From Streptomyces sp. NBC_00663 (GTDB lineage Bacteria; Actinomycetota; Actinomycetes; Streptomycetales; Streptomycetaceae): DNA of 64,000 bases. The stretch covers positions 6,262,001 to 6,326,000 of the forward strand of contig NZ_CP109027.1 of NCBI RefSeq assembly GCF_036226885.1, written 5' to 3'. The notes beneath the pieces are model-generated. The model had not been told where the DNA came from. It saw only the letters and a list, made by a program, of their open reading frames with translations, and made no database searches. The number at the start of each line of letters is the position of its first letter. Position 1 is the first letter of the stretch. Shown one piece after another: positions 1 to 7,026 of the stretch. The position numbers and the translations under genes were made by a program.

Positions 1-150
1 GCAGCGGCACGGGGGAGACGGGCCGGGGCTGGGGGCGGCGGTGCGGGAACCGGAAACCGCCGGTGACACCGCGCGACGCGAGGACCGAGACGGGCGAGAA
101 GCCGGGGTCCCGTGGCTGCCCGCCGGGCGAGGGGAGGGTGCTTTCCGCGG

Positions 151-1320
151 TCACGAGTGGATCGACTCCCTGTACTCGGAGGGCATGACGCGGCCTGTCG
201 TACCGAGCAGTTCGCGGTACAGGTCCGCCACCGCCTCGGTGGTGTGCCGCACGTCGTGCGTGGCCAGCACGTGCCGGCGCCCCTGGTGGCCGAGCGACTC
301 GCACAGCAGGGGATCGAGCAGCAGCTCGGCGACGGCCGCGGCGAGCGGCGCGGGACGCTCCGGCGGGACGAGGCAGTGCGCCGCGAGCTGCGGCGGCAGG
401 CTCTCCCGGGCGCCGTCCACGTCGCTCAGCACCACCGTCCGCCCGCACGCCATCGCCTCCAGCGGGGCGAGCGCCATGCCCTCCCAGCGCGAGGGCAGGA
501 CGACCAGATCGGCGGCCTGGTACCAGCGGGCGGTGTCGGGGACGTCCCCCGCGAACAGCACCGACTCCGGTGCCAGGGACCGCAGTTCGTCCCGGTCGGG
601 CCCGTCACCGACCAGCGCGAGCCGGGCCCGCGGCACCTGCTCCAGCACCGCCTCCCACGCCCGCAGCAGCACGTCCTGCCCCTTCTGCCGGCACAGCCGC
701 CCCACGCACACGACGAGCGGGGCGGCGGGATCGACATCGGGCAGGAGAGAGGCCCGTACGGTGCCCACCGCGGCGGGGTGGAAGCGGGCGGGGTCGATGC
801 CGTTGGGAACGACGCCGAACCGCCCGGCGATCCCGGCGCGTACGCCGGTCGTGCGCTCCGCCTCGCTCACGCACACCACCCGGGAGGCCCAGCGCGCTCC
901 CCACCGCTCCCACTTCAGGGCGAGTGCCGCGGTGGTCCCGCCGACCGCCTCGAACGACCAGGCGTGCGGCTGGAACACGGTCGGGATCCGTCCGCGCACC
1001 GCGAGCCGTCCGGCGAGACCGGCCTTCGCACTGTGTGCGTGCACCAGTTCGGGCCGTACCTCTTCGATCACCCGTGCGAGCCGCCGCACCTCGCCCGGGA
1101 GCGAGGGCCCCGGGGACCGTGTCGCGGACCAGTGCCGTACCTCGGCGCCCAGCGCCCGCAGCCCGTCGGCGAAGGGCCCGCCCGGACAGGCCACCGTGAC
1201 CCGCGTCCCGGCCGTGAGCTGGGCCCGGACCAGGTCCGTCACGACCCGGGCGACCCCGCCGTCCACAGGCTGCGTCACATGCAGGACCCGTGGCCGAGGG
1301 TCGGTTGCTGACTGGTGCAT
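151..1320 (-). CDS. GT4-family glycosyltransferase
   Basis: A 389-residue protein with the two Rossmann halves of GT-B retaining glycosyltransferases. The N-terminal half starts with a VLHVTQPVDGGVARVV glycine-rich loop near residues 13-28. The C-terminal half has GRLCRQKG (207-214) and the E-x7-E donor-binding motif (E280 to E288). Families with this architecture transfer a nucleotide-activated sugar to a lipid-linked or polysaccharide acceptor at the cytoplasmic membrane; donor and acceptor cannot be read here. The ATG start gives a normal family length. It lies downstream of, and co-directional with, a secreted-protein gene on the minus strand, and may belong to an exopolysaccharide cluster that continues to the left of the window. 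Confidence 0.88.
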   Translation of the reverse strand: MHQSATDPRPRVLHVTQPVDGGVARVVTDLVRAQLTAGTRVTVACPGGPFADGLRALGAEVRHWSATRSPGPSLPGEVRRLARVIEEVRPELVHAHSAKAGLAGRLAVRGRIPTVFQPHAWSFEAVGGTTAALALKWERWGARWASRVVCVSEAERTTGVRAGIAGRFGVVPNGIDPARFHPAAVGTVRASLLPDVDPAAPLVVCVGRLCRQKGQDVLLRAWEAVLEQVPRARLALVGDGPDRDELRSLAPESVLFAGDVPDTARWYQAADLVVLPSRWEGMALAPLEAMACGRTVVLSDVDGARESLPPQLAAHCLVPPERPAPLAAAVAELLLDPLLCESLGHQGRRHVLATHDVRHTTEAVADLYRELLGTTGRVMPSEYRESIHS

Positions 1321-1371
1321 TGCGCGGTTTCCTCGCTCACGGATGGCACTCGGGACGGGCGGGAACGCGCC

Positions 1372-2454
1372 TCAGCTCTGGGCGTCGACGGCGACGAAGA
1401 GCGCGCCGGCCCACGCCGCGTCCCGCTGGGAAACGAGCCGGAAGGCCAGCTGGTCACCACCGCGCCGCAGAGCCGTGCCGAGATCGAACACATCGGAGTC
1501 GTAGCCGAGCGTGTTCACATACGACGGGACACGCGACGCCGGCCGCTCGCCGGGCTCGCTGATCGTCGAATTCAGCACGTCGGAACGGGGGTTGGCGGCG
1601 TTGGTCAGCACGACGGGGGCCCGGCGATCGGCCGAGAGGGTGAGACTGTCGCCCGTACGGCCGCGGTCGCCGTCGTAGGCGACGAGACCCACCCGGCCGG
1701 AGGCACCCTTGGGGAAGCGCAGTCCGCGCGGGCCGAGATCCCGACCCGTCCCGAGCGTGTCGAAGCCGTCCCACAGGGCGAGATGCCGCAGCGGCTCCGC
1801 CGCCTTCTCGTACGCCACCACGAGCGTCCAGCCGCCCCACGCGCCGGCCGTCGACCTCCCCATCGCCACATTGACCTGAGCGACGGTGTACAGCCCCGAA
1901 CCGCTCTCCCGCACCAGCTTCGTGACGTCCGCCGAGGCCTGGAAGGCGTCCGCGCCCTGGGCCACCCGATGGCCGACCAGGGTGTCGGCGAGGACCTCCT
2001 TGTACTGGCCGCCGGGCTCGGCGATCAGCACCCGCCCGTTGTCCTTCGGCGGCTTCTGCTCGCCGACACGGAGGTTGCCGCCCCAGTACAGGCGCGCGTA
2101 CGTGGCCCGGGCGCCCTCGGGCAGCCGGACCTCGGCGCGGGAGGAGTTGTAGGTGTTGGGATCGGTGTCGACGTCGACGTAGAACATGTCGAAGTCGCCG
2201 TTGACCGCCGCGCCGCCCTCGCGGACGCCCGGGCAGGAGGGCTCGGCCGCGGTCGCCCGGCAGCTGATCGAGGCGTTCGCCGCGCGGACGATGCCGCCGT
2301 GCTGGAGGGCCCGGTACCGCTGCGCGAACGGGAGCCGCTCGGCCTCGGGGGAGGGCGGCGCGGTGGCCAGGGCGCCGCCGGGTACCCAGAGCGTGGCGAG
2401 GGCTAGGGCTCCCACCGTCGCTCGGCGCAGCAGCGGACGCAGGGATTGGCGCAT
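1372..2454 (-). CDS. Secreted protein of unknown function (possibly DUF3344-like)
   Basis: A 360-residue protein. I chose the ATG that places a Sec signal peptide at the N-terminus (Arg-rich n-region, then an Ala/Leu core ending at ALATA); the longer reading frame upstream lacks signal features. The mature part is beta-rich, with an ARLYWGGNL motif near residues 115-125, two early cysteines in a CRATAAEPSC stretch, and GWTLVVAYE and GFDTLG blocks. This pattern resembles the DUF3344 type of extracellular beta-sandwich, but that assignment is from memory. It is divergent from the chaplin gene, so the 290-bp interval between them holds both promoters. Secretion is likely; the molecular function is unknown. 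Confidence 0.75.
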   Translation of the reverse strand: MRQSLRPLLRRATVGALALATLWVPGGALATAPPSPEAERLPFAQRYRALQHGGIVRAANASISCRATAAEPSCPGVREGGAAVNGDFDMFYVDVDTDPNTYNSSRAEVRLPEGARATYARLYWGGNLRVGEQKPPKDNGRVLIAEPGGQYKEVLADTLVGHRVAQGADAFQASADVTKLVRESGSGLYTVAQVNVAMGRSTAGAWGGWTLVVAYEKAAEPLRHLALWDGFDTLGTGRDLGPRGLRFPKGASGRVGLVAYDGDRGRTGDSLTLSADRRAPVVLTNAANPRSDVLNSTISEPGERPASRVPSYVNTLGYDSDVFDLGTALRRGGDQLAFRLVSQRDAAWAGALFVAVDAQS

Positions 2455-2662
2455 GACCGGGGTTGCCCTTCCGGGAGGTTGCGGGGCAGGGGTGGGACAC
2501 CCGGGTCGTGATGCCAGGGCGTCAATGAGTGCGATTTGCTGGCTATAGGGGTGCGTCGGGAGGTCCGCAACTCTAGTGGCTATGCGTATTAATCCGTTGA
2601 AAGCGGACAAGTGTGTCGGAATGGTGAAGTCGGGGCCTCTCGCGAGATCACCCCATTGGCGG

Positions 2663-2690
2663 CACAACTCCCGCGCGCGCCGCGCGTTGA
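2663..2690 (+). promoter_or_regulatory. BldN-like promoter of chaplin gene
   Basis: CACAAC (2663-2668), a 16-nt spacer, then CGTTGA (2685-2690). The sigma BldN consensus reported for chaplin and rodlin promoters is, from memory, CGTAAC-N16-CGTTGA, so the -10 is exact and the -35 matches 4 of 6. The second chaplin gene has the same spacing. The transcription start would fall near 2697. Confidence 0.5.
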
Positions 2691-2727
2691 CACAGCGCCG
2701 GGCATCCGCCCGGGTGTTTGTGTCAAC
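2686..2727 (+). promoter_or_regulatory. Long inverted repeat ending just before the chaplin RBS
   Basis: GTTGACACA (2686-2694) pairs perfectly with TGTGTCAAC (2719-2727), and an inner CCGGGC/GCCCGG stem is nested within. The 3' arm stops 2 nt before the AAGGAG ribosome-binding site. The left arm overlaps the putative -10 box, so it may be an operator rather than an RNA structure. Confidence 0.5.
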
Positions 2728-2744
2728 CCAAGGAGCACCTCTCC

Positions 2745-2984
2745 ATGTCGCGTATCGCGAAGGGCCTGGTCCTTACCTCCGCTGCTGTCGCGGCCGTCGC
2801 CGGCGGTGCCGGCATCGCCGCCGCCGACGCCGGCGCGCAGGGCGCGGCCGCCCACTCCCCGGGCGTCCTGTCGGGCAACGTCGTCCAGGTCCCGGTCCAC
2901 ATCCCGGTCAACGTCTGCGGCAACACCGTGAACGTCATCGGTCTGCTGAACCCCGCCTTCGGCAACACCTGCGTCAACGACTGA
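2745..2984 (+). CDS. chpF: Short chaplin (ChpF-like)
   Basis: A 79-residue secreted protein. A signal peptide runs to about AADA (27), followed by one hydrophobic chaplin domain of about 50 residues. The domain has the diagnostic block SPGVLSGNVVQVPVH and the paired cysteines in CGNTVNVIGLLNPAFGNTC. Short chaplins assemble into amyloid-like rodlet layers on aerial hyphae and spores and lower surface tension so that hyphae can escape the medium. The ATG with AAGGAG 9 nt upstream is preferred over an in-frame TTG 27 nt earlier. The chpF assignment rests on closeness to melC and to a second chaplin, as I recall for S. coelicolor; ChpF, ChpG and ChpH are hard to separate by sequence alone. Confidence 0.93.
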   Translation: MSRIAKGLVLTSAAVAAVAGGAGIAAADAGAQGAAAHSPGVLSGNVVQVPVHIPVNVCGNTVNVIGLLNPAFGNTCVND

Positions 2985-3003
2985 CGTCGGCTCGCAGCCC
3001 TTG

Positions 3004-3046
3004 ACCGGCCGTCCTCCTGTGGTTCCCCCGCAGGAGGGCGGCCGGT
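3004..3046 (+). terminator. Terminator of chaplin gene
   Basis: A 16-bp GC-rich stem with one mismatch (3004-3019 with 3031-3046) and an 11-nt loop, starting 20 nt after the chaplin stop. There is no U-tract, which is common in Streptomyces. Confidence 0.7.
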
Positions 3047-3224
3047 TCGCGTTGCCCCGAATGGGGGGATCGGGCGCCGACACGGTCGGCGGGGCTTGAC
3101 AGGCCGTCTCACCAGGGAGGACGCCCGGGCCGGGTGGTCACTCCACGCAGTTCATCGGTTGCAGGCGGTGGCGGGCGCTTTCACGGTGGGCACAGGTTCC
3201 GTCCCCACCGAAAAGGAAATCTCC

Positions 3225-3938
3225 ATGCCCGCACGTCGTATCGCGTCCACGGCCCTCAGCGCCACGCTCCTCATCGGCATCGCAGCTCCAGCCGCCGTGG
3301 CGGTCGACAACCAGTCGAAGGCCGAGCGCATCGAGGCGGCGGCCAAGGCACCCCTGCCCGGCGTCGACGGTCTGCTCGCCCAGCTCAAGGCCCTGGGCGA
3401 CCTCGGGGGCCTGCTCACCCCGGTCACCGACGTCCTGAACACCGTGCTCAAGGCCGACGACGGCCAGATCTCGCCCGAACAGGCGACCCAGCTCCTCGAC
3501 AGTGTGAAGGCGGCCATCGCCAAGATCACCGCCGCGGCCCCGGTCCCGGTGCCGGAGACCCCGCTGACGCCGACCACCCCGTCGACCGCGACCGTCCCGA
3601 CCACTCCGCCGGCCGCCACCGCCCCGGCCACCGAGCTGCTGCCGCTGCCCACGGCCAAGAGCGGCGACGACTCCAAGGCGCCGTCCGCGGACGCCGTCGG
3701 CGACGCGCTCGCCGCCCTCCAGCAGGCGGTCAGCGACCTGCTCGCGGCGGCCACCGGCGGCGACCCCACCAAGGTGGTCCCGGCCGCGACCGCGGTGGTC
3801 GGCAAGCTCCTCAACGCCATCCTCGCGCTGCTGCTCAGCGGCGGACTGCCGCTGCCGCTCCCGGTGCCGCTGCCGGTGGACACCGGCGCCGCGACCGGCG
3901 CGACCGACACCGTGGGCGGCCTGCTGCCCACCTCCTGA
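3225..3938 (+). CDS. Secreted Ala/Pro/Thr-rich protein of unknown function
   Basis: A 237-residue protein with a clear Sec signal peptide (MPARRIAS then a hydrophobic core to AAVAVDN). The mature N-terminal part is helical and amphipathic, with LLAQLKALGDLGGLL. A Pro/Thr linker (about 105-140) follows, rich in TPTTPST and TTPPAATAPAT, then a second helical segment with ALLLSGGLPLPLPVPLP near the end. AAAAGGAAAT precedes the ATG. There are no cysteines and no sorting signal. It is an independent unit with its own terminator inside the chaplin-tyrosinase island, so an envelope or aerial-hypha surface role is plausible but unproven. Confidence 0.8.
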   Translation: MPARRIASTALSATLLIGIAAPAAVAVDNQSKAERIEAAAKAPLPGVDGLLAQLKALGDLGGLLTPVTDVLNTVLKADDGQISPEQATQLLDSVKAAIAKITAAAPVPVPETPLTPTTPSTATVPTTPPAATAPATELLPLPTAKSGDDSKAPSADAVGDALAALQQAVSDLLAAATGGDPTKVVPAATAVVGKLLNAILALLLSGGLPLPLPVPLPVDTGAATGATDTVGGLLPTS

Positions 3939-3947
3939 CCGCCGTTC

Positions 3948-3995
3948 CAGCCGTGGTGCGGGCCGAGGGGCCCGCACCACGGCTGTTCTGTTTTC
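3948..3995 (+). terminator. Strong rho-independent terminator
   Basis: A perfect 17-bp stem (3948-3964 with 3969-3985) and 4-nt loop, followed by a T-rich run (TTCTGTTTTCC). It ends the unit of the secreted protein at 3225. Confidence 0.92.
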
Positions 3996-4024
3996 CTATT
4001 GTTTTTTCTTGGGTCTTTCGGGTT

Positions 4025-4039
4025 GCAGAAAATTTCTGC
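4025..4039. promoter_or_regulatory. AT-rich inverted repeat upstream of small secreted gene
   Basis: GCAGAAA and TTTCTGC separated by one base, inside an unusually AT-rich stretch (about 3985-4105) that must hold the promoter of the gene at 4108. It is a candidate operator; no regulator can be assigned. Confidence 0.35.
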
Positions 4040-4107
4040 GTACGGGGTTTCCGGGCCGTAGAAGAATCGTTAGGCAAGGCGTCAGAATTCTCTCTGAAAG
4101 GAACACG

Positions 4108-4395
4108 ATGAAGTCCCTGAAGGCTGCCGCTGTTGTTGCCGGTTCCGTGGCCCTCGCGAGCGCCGCCGCGCCCGCGTTCGCCTACAGCACCGCCGACGTC
4201 ACGCCCACCAGCCTCACCGGCGCCGTGAACACGCTCACCAGCGGTCAACTCGCCCCGGCCGACGTGATGCCGCTCCAGCACCAGTCGAACGCGCTCGACA
4301 CCGAGAACAAGGACTCCGTGCTCAACACCGTGAAGGGCGCGACCGCCACGCTGAACTCCAGCGGGCTGCTCGGCGGTCTGCCGGTCGGCGGCTGA
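4108..4395 (+). CDS. Small secreted protein of unknown function
   Basis: A 95-residue protein with a Sec signal peptide (MKSLKAAAVVAGSVALAS to APAFA, cleavage near residue 25). The mature chain is about 70 residues, has no cysteines, and carries TSGQLAPADVMPLQHQSNALD and a Gly/Leu-rich end (SSGLLGGLPVGG). GAAAGGA lies 5-11 nt before the ATG. It is neither a chaplin (no CGNT...NTC block) nor an evident rodlin. A solo transcription unit bracketed by strong terminators, and a very small exported product, suggest high-level expression as a surface component. Function unknown. Confidence 0.8.
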   Translation: MKSLKAAAVVAGSVALASAAAPAFAYSTADVTPTSLTGAVNTLTSGQLAPADVMPLQHQSNALDTENKDSVLNTVKGATATLNSSGLLGGLPVGG

Positions 4396-4416
4396 GGTAT
4401 TGCGCGCCTGTCGCAC

Positions 4417-4460
4417 AAGGGTCGATTCCGCGTCGTACGGAATCGACCCTTTGTTTTTCC
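4417..4460 (+). terminator. Strong rho-independent terminator
   Basis: A perfect 14-bp stem (4417-4430 with 4438-4451) and 7-nt loop, followed by TTGTTTTTCC. It ends the small secreted gene at 4108. Confidence 0.93.
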
Positions 4461-4595
4461 CGGGGTTTTCTCGGTGTGTTCTTCCACGGCGTGTTCGAGG
4501 AAAAGTCCCTCGATCGTGTGGACCGTGTGCGGTGCGTCGCCCGGTCGAGTGAGAACGGACCGGAACCCGTTCGGACCCGTCGATATGGTCGCGCG

Positions 4596-5093
4596 GTGAC
4601 CTCAACCTCAAGCCAGACCCGCCCCTTCAACGCCGCCGACCTCGGCACGCTCGTCGTCATGGCCTGGAGCGGCGAGGCCCCCGACGGCGACATGCCCTAT
4701 CTCCTCGCCTACACCCTCGGGGACGCCGCGGCCGGACCGGAGGCCTCCACTGCCGCCGTGGAAGCGCTGCTGGAGAACAACGGCCTGCCCGTCGGCGGCG
4801 ACCTCGTCGACGGCAACGCCCGCCCGAGCCTGCCGGTCAGCCTGCTCGTCGAGTCCGGCACGGCCGTCGTCAACATGCCCGGCTTCAACGCCCAGTGCAC
4901 CCCGCCGCCGGAGTGGCTGGAGGCGGTCGCCGAACGCGGCTTCGCCTACTTCGTGTTCACCACCCGCCCCTGGCCCGAGGCCCAGCCGGGCAAGCCCGTG
5001 GAGCCGGAGGCCCTCGCCGCCTTCGCCGGCGCCGACGAGACGCTGAACGCCGCCGCGCACGTCGTCCTCCCCGCCCGCAGCCTGCGCGGCTGA
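4596..5093 (+). CDS. DUF5949-like conserved protein
   Basis: A 165-residue soluble protein with no signal peptide or membrane segment. It carries LGTLVVMAWSGEAPDGDMPYLLAYTLGD at the N-terminus and FAYFVFTTRPWPEA in the C-terminal third. I recognise it as the actinobacterial DUF5949 type, from memory and with moderate certainty. The GTG start has no ribosome-binding site, but TATGGT sits 6 nt upstream, which fits a leaderless transcript beginning at the start codon. The stop is 2 nt from the next gene's GTG, so it is co-translated with the VKOR-type membrane protein. Confidence 0.75.
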   Translation: MTSTSSQTRPFNAADLGTLVVMAWSGEAPDGDMPYLLAYTLGDAAAGPEASTAAVEALLENNGLPVGGDLVDGNARPSLPVSLLVESGTAVVNMPGFNAQCTPPPEWLEAVAERGFAYFVFTTRPWPEAQPGKPVEPEALAAFAGADETLNAAAHVVLPARSLRG

Positions 5094-5095
5094 CC

Positions 5096-5677
5096 GTGCG
5101 CACCGCAGGGGGCAGCCGCGGGTTCGCCGTACTGCTGGTGCTCACCGGGGCGGCCGGGCTGCTGGCCTCCTGGGTCATCACCCTCGACAAGTTCAAGCTG
5201 CTGGAGGACCCGGACTTCACGCCCGGTTGCAGTCTGAACCCCGTGGTGTCCTGCGGCAGCGTCATGCAGAGCGACCAGGCCTCCGCCTTCGGGTTCCCCA
5301 ACCCGATGCTGGGCCTGGTCGCCTACGCCGTCGTGATCTGCGTCGGCGTCAGCCTGTGGGCCGGGGCGCGCTTCCCCGGCTGGTACTGGCTCGGCTTCCT
5401 CGCGGGCTGCCTCTTCGGCATCGGGTTCGTGTCGTGGCTTCAGTTCCAGTCGCTGTACCGGATCAACGCCCTGTGTCTGTGGTGCTGCCTGGCGTGGGCC
5501 GCCACGATCCTGCTGTTCTGGTACGTGGTCGCGTTCGTCGTACAGCACCGGTTCCTGCCCGCGCCAGGCTGGTTGCGGGCCTTCCTCGACGAATTCACGT
5601 GGGTACCGCCGGTGTTGCACCTCGGGATCGTCGGAATGCTGATCCTGACCCGATGGTGGGACTTCTGGACGAGCTGA
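5096..5677 (+). CDS. VKOR-family disulfide-generating membrane protein
   Basis: A 193-residue polytopic membrane protein with four to five hydrophobic helices. It has both cysteine pairs of bacterial vitamin K epoxide reductase homologues: a loop pair in CSLNPVVSC (about 43 and 51) and the redox-active CLWC pair (about 131-134) in a helix. These enzymes pass electrons from a DsbA-like partner to quinone, so that exported proteins gain disulfides. The GTG start is 2 nt after the preceding stop. No DsbA partner is adjacent. Exported neighbours with paired cysteines (both chaplins) are possible clients, but that is inference. Confidence 0.9.
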   Translation: MRTAGGSRGFAVLLVLTGAAGLLASWVITLDKFKLLEDPDFTPGCSLNPVVSCGSVMQSDQASAFGFPNPMLGLVAYAVVICVGVSLWAGARFPGWYWLGFLAGCLFGIGFVSWLQFQSLYRINALCLWCCLAWAATILLFWYVVAFVVQHRFLPAPGWLRAFLDEFTWVPPVLHLGIVGMLILTRWWDFWTS

Positions 5678-5795
5678 CCAAAGTGCCGTCCTACTAATGC
5701 GGCAGTCGGGGGAATCTTGCGCTGGTGGCTGTCCCAGGATCGTTACGCGGTACGGACGTTGAGCCCGCCGAATCCTGAAAGGGACCGTACCTGAC

Positions 5796-6311
5796 ATGAA
5801 GTCGACCACCCGAGGAACCCTTGCCGCCGTCATCACGGGCGTCGCTGCCGCGGTGGGCGCCACCGCGACCCCCGCCGCGGCGGTGGACACGGTCCCCGTT
5901 CCGGTGCCGCTGGACGGCGTCGAGCAGTCCCTCAACGTGGAGCTGCCCAAGATCGGTGGCGAGATCCCGCTGCCGATGCCCGGCGCCCCCGAAGGCCCGC
6001 GCTATGTCGAGGGGCGACTCATCCCCGAGCGGGTGATCCCGCAGCTCCCGGTCACCGGCGGGCTGCCCGGCGCGGGTCTGCGCGCGCCCCTGCCGCACAT
6101 CCTCGGCGACGAATTCGACCACGTCGGCGTCGGCGCCCCGGCCTCCGACCTGCGCACCCTCGCCCCGGGCCTGACCCTCGACGCCCCGCTGACCGCGCCG
6201 AACGCCGACAACTTCGGCCTGCCCGCGCCGAAGCTGCCGCAGGTGGGCGTGCTCACGCCGGTCCTCCAGACGGTGCCGGGCGCGGACCTGGTGGCGGGGC
6301 CCGGCCTGTAG
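5796..6311 (+). CDS. Secreted Pro-rich protein of unknown function
   Basis: A 171-residue protein with a Sec signal peptide (MKSTTRGTLAAVITGVAAAV to PAAAVD). The mature chain has no cysteines and is very rich in Pro, Leu and Gly, with repeated short patterns (VPVPVPLDG, IPLPMPGAP, LPVTGGLPGAGLRAPLP, VLTPVLQTVPGADLVAGPGL). GAAAGGGA precedes the ATG. A large hairpin downstream separates it from melC1. It resembles the 3225 product in being a repetitive exported protein without an enzyme motif. A structural surface role is plausible; function unknown. Confidence 0.78.
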   Translation: MKSTTRGTLAAVITGVAAAVGATATPAAAVDTVPVPVPLDGVEQSLNVELPKIGGEIPLPMPGAPEGPRYVEGRLIPERVIPQLPVTGGLPGAGLRAPLPHILGDEFDHVGVGAPASDLRTLAPGLTLDAPLTAPNADNFGLPAPKLPQVGVLTPVLQTVPGADLVAGPGL

Positions 6312-6363
6312 CGGCGTCCCGGCACCCGTAGCCGCGGCCTGGAGCGCAGAGCAACCCTTCCCG

Positions 6364-6414
6364 GGAGCCCGTACGGCTCCGTCCGGACCACCGGACGGTG
6401 ACCGTGCGGGCTCC
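6364..6414 (+). terminator. Compound hairpin terminator before melC1
   Basis: An outer stem GGAGCCCGTACGG/CCGTGCGGGCTCC (one mismatch) encloses a perfect 8-bp inner stem CCGTCCGG/CCGGACGG, 52 nt after the stop of the secreted protein gene. There is no U-tract. Confidence 0.7.
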
Positions 6415-6459
6415 TTCGCGGTTACCGCTACGGATCAACCCAACCGGGAGGAGCACAGG

Positions 6460-7026
6460 ATGGTCGTCAGTGTCGGCGGAGTGGCCGGGGGCGCGGCGGG
6501 TGCGGTGGCGAGTGGCGTGGCGGTCGGGGCCGATCCCGTGGCGGGCGGGCAGGCCAGACCCGGCCCCGTACCGGGCGTCGTACGGGGCGGTGGCCGACGG
6601 GACGTCCTGCGCGGGCTGTTCGCCGCGGCCGGGGCGCTGGCGCTCGCGCCGCTCGTCGCCGCCTCGCGTCCGCCGCACAGCGCGGACAACCCCGGCGAGA
6701 TCGCCTTCGACGAGACCTACCGCGGCCGCCACATCCGCGGCATCAAGACCTCCGCGGGCCGCACCTTCGGCGCCGACTCGTGGCATGTCACCGTCGACGG
6801 CCGCCAGCTCGAACTCATGCGCCGCGCCGACGGCACCTGGCTGAGCATGGTCGACCACTACCGGTCGTACGACACCCCTCTGGAAGCCGCTCGCGCCGCC
6901 GTCGACGAACTGGGGCCGGGGCAGCAGCTGCGCGAGACGCACCTGGGGCACACGGGGAGCATGGATGACATGGGGGGTATCGGTGGTATGAGCGATATGG
7001 GGGGACGTCATGGTGTACGTCCGTAA
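6460..7026 (+). CDS. melC1: MelC1, tyrosinase copper chaperone (caddie protein)
   Basis: A 188-residue protein. MelC1 binds apo-tyrosinase, delivers copper, and supplies the Tat signal that exports the complex. The twin arginine is at 46-47 (GGGRRDVLRGLF, then a hydrophobic core), and the conserved MelC1 block follows: FDETYRGRHIRGIKTSAG and WHVTVDGRQLELMRRADGTWLSMVDHYRSYDTPLEAARAAVDELG. GGGAGGAG lies just upstream of the ATG and supports this start, although the n-region before the twin arginine is unusually long. The C-terminus is Met/Gly/His-rich (MDDMGGIGGMSDMGGRHG), a plausible copper-binding tail. The gene overlaps melC2 by 17 nt. Confidence 0.93.
   Translation: MVVSVGGVAGGAAGAVASGVAVGADPVAGGQARPGPVPGVVRGGGRRDVLRGLFAAAGALALAPLVAASRPPHSADNPGEIAFDETYRGRHIRGIKTSAGRTFGADSWHVTVDGRQLELMRRADGTWLSMVDHYRSYDTPLEAARAAVDELGPGQQLRETHLGHTGSMDDMGGIGGMSDMGGRHGVRP

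Noticed and set aside
1..150. Plus-strand frame starting at 41 that runs across the glycosyltransferase
   Set aside because: It is antisense to a clear GT4 gene. The first 150 bases show no gene of their own.
5735..5762. BldN-type promoter before the secreted protein at 5796
   Set aside because: CGTTGA is present at 5757-5762, but no matching -35 exists at 16 nt; the nearest CGTTAC is only 10 nt upstream.
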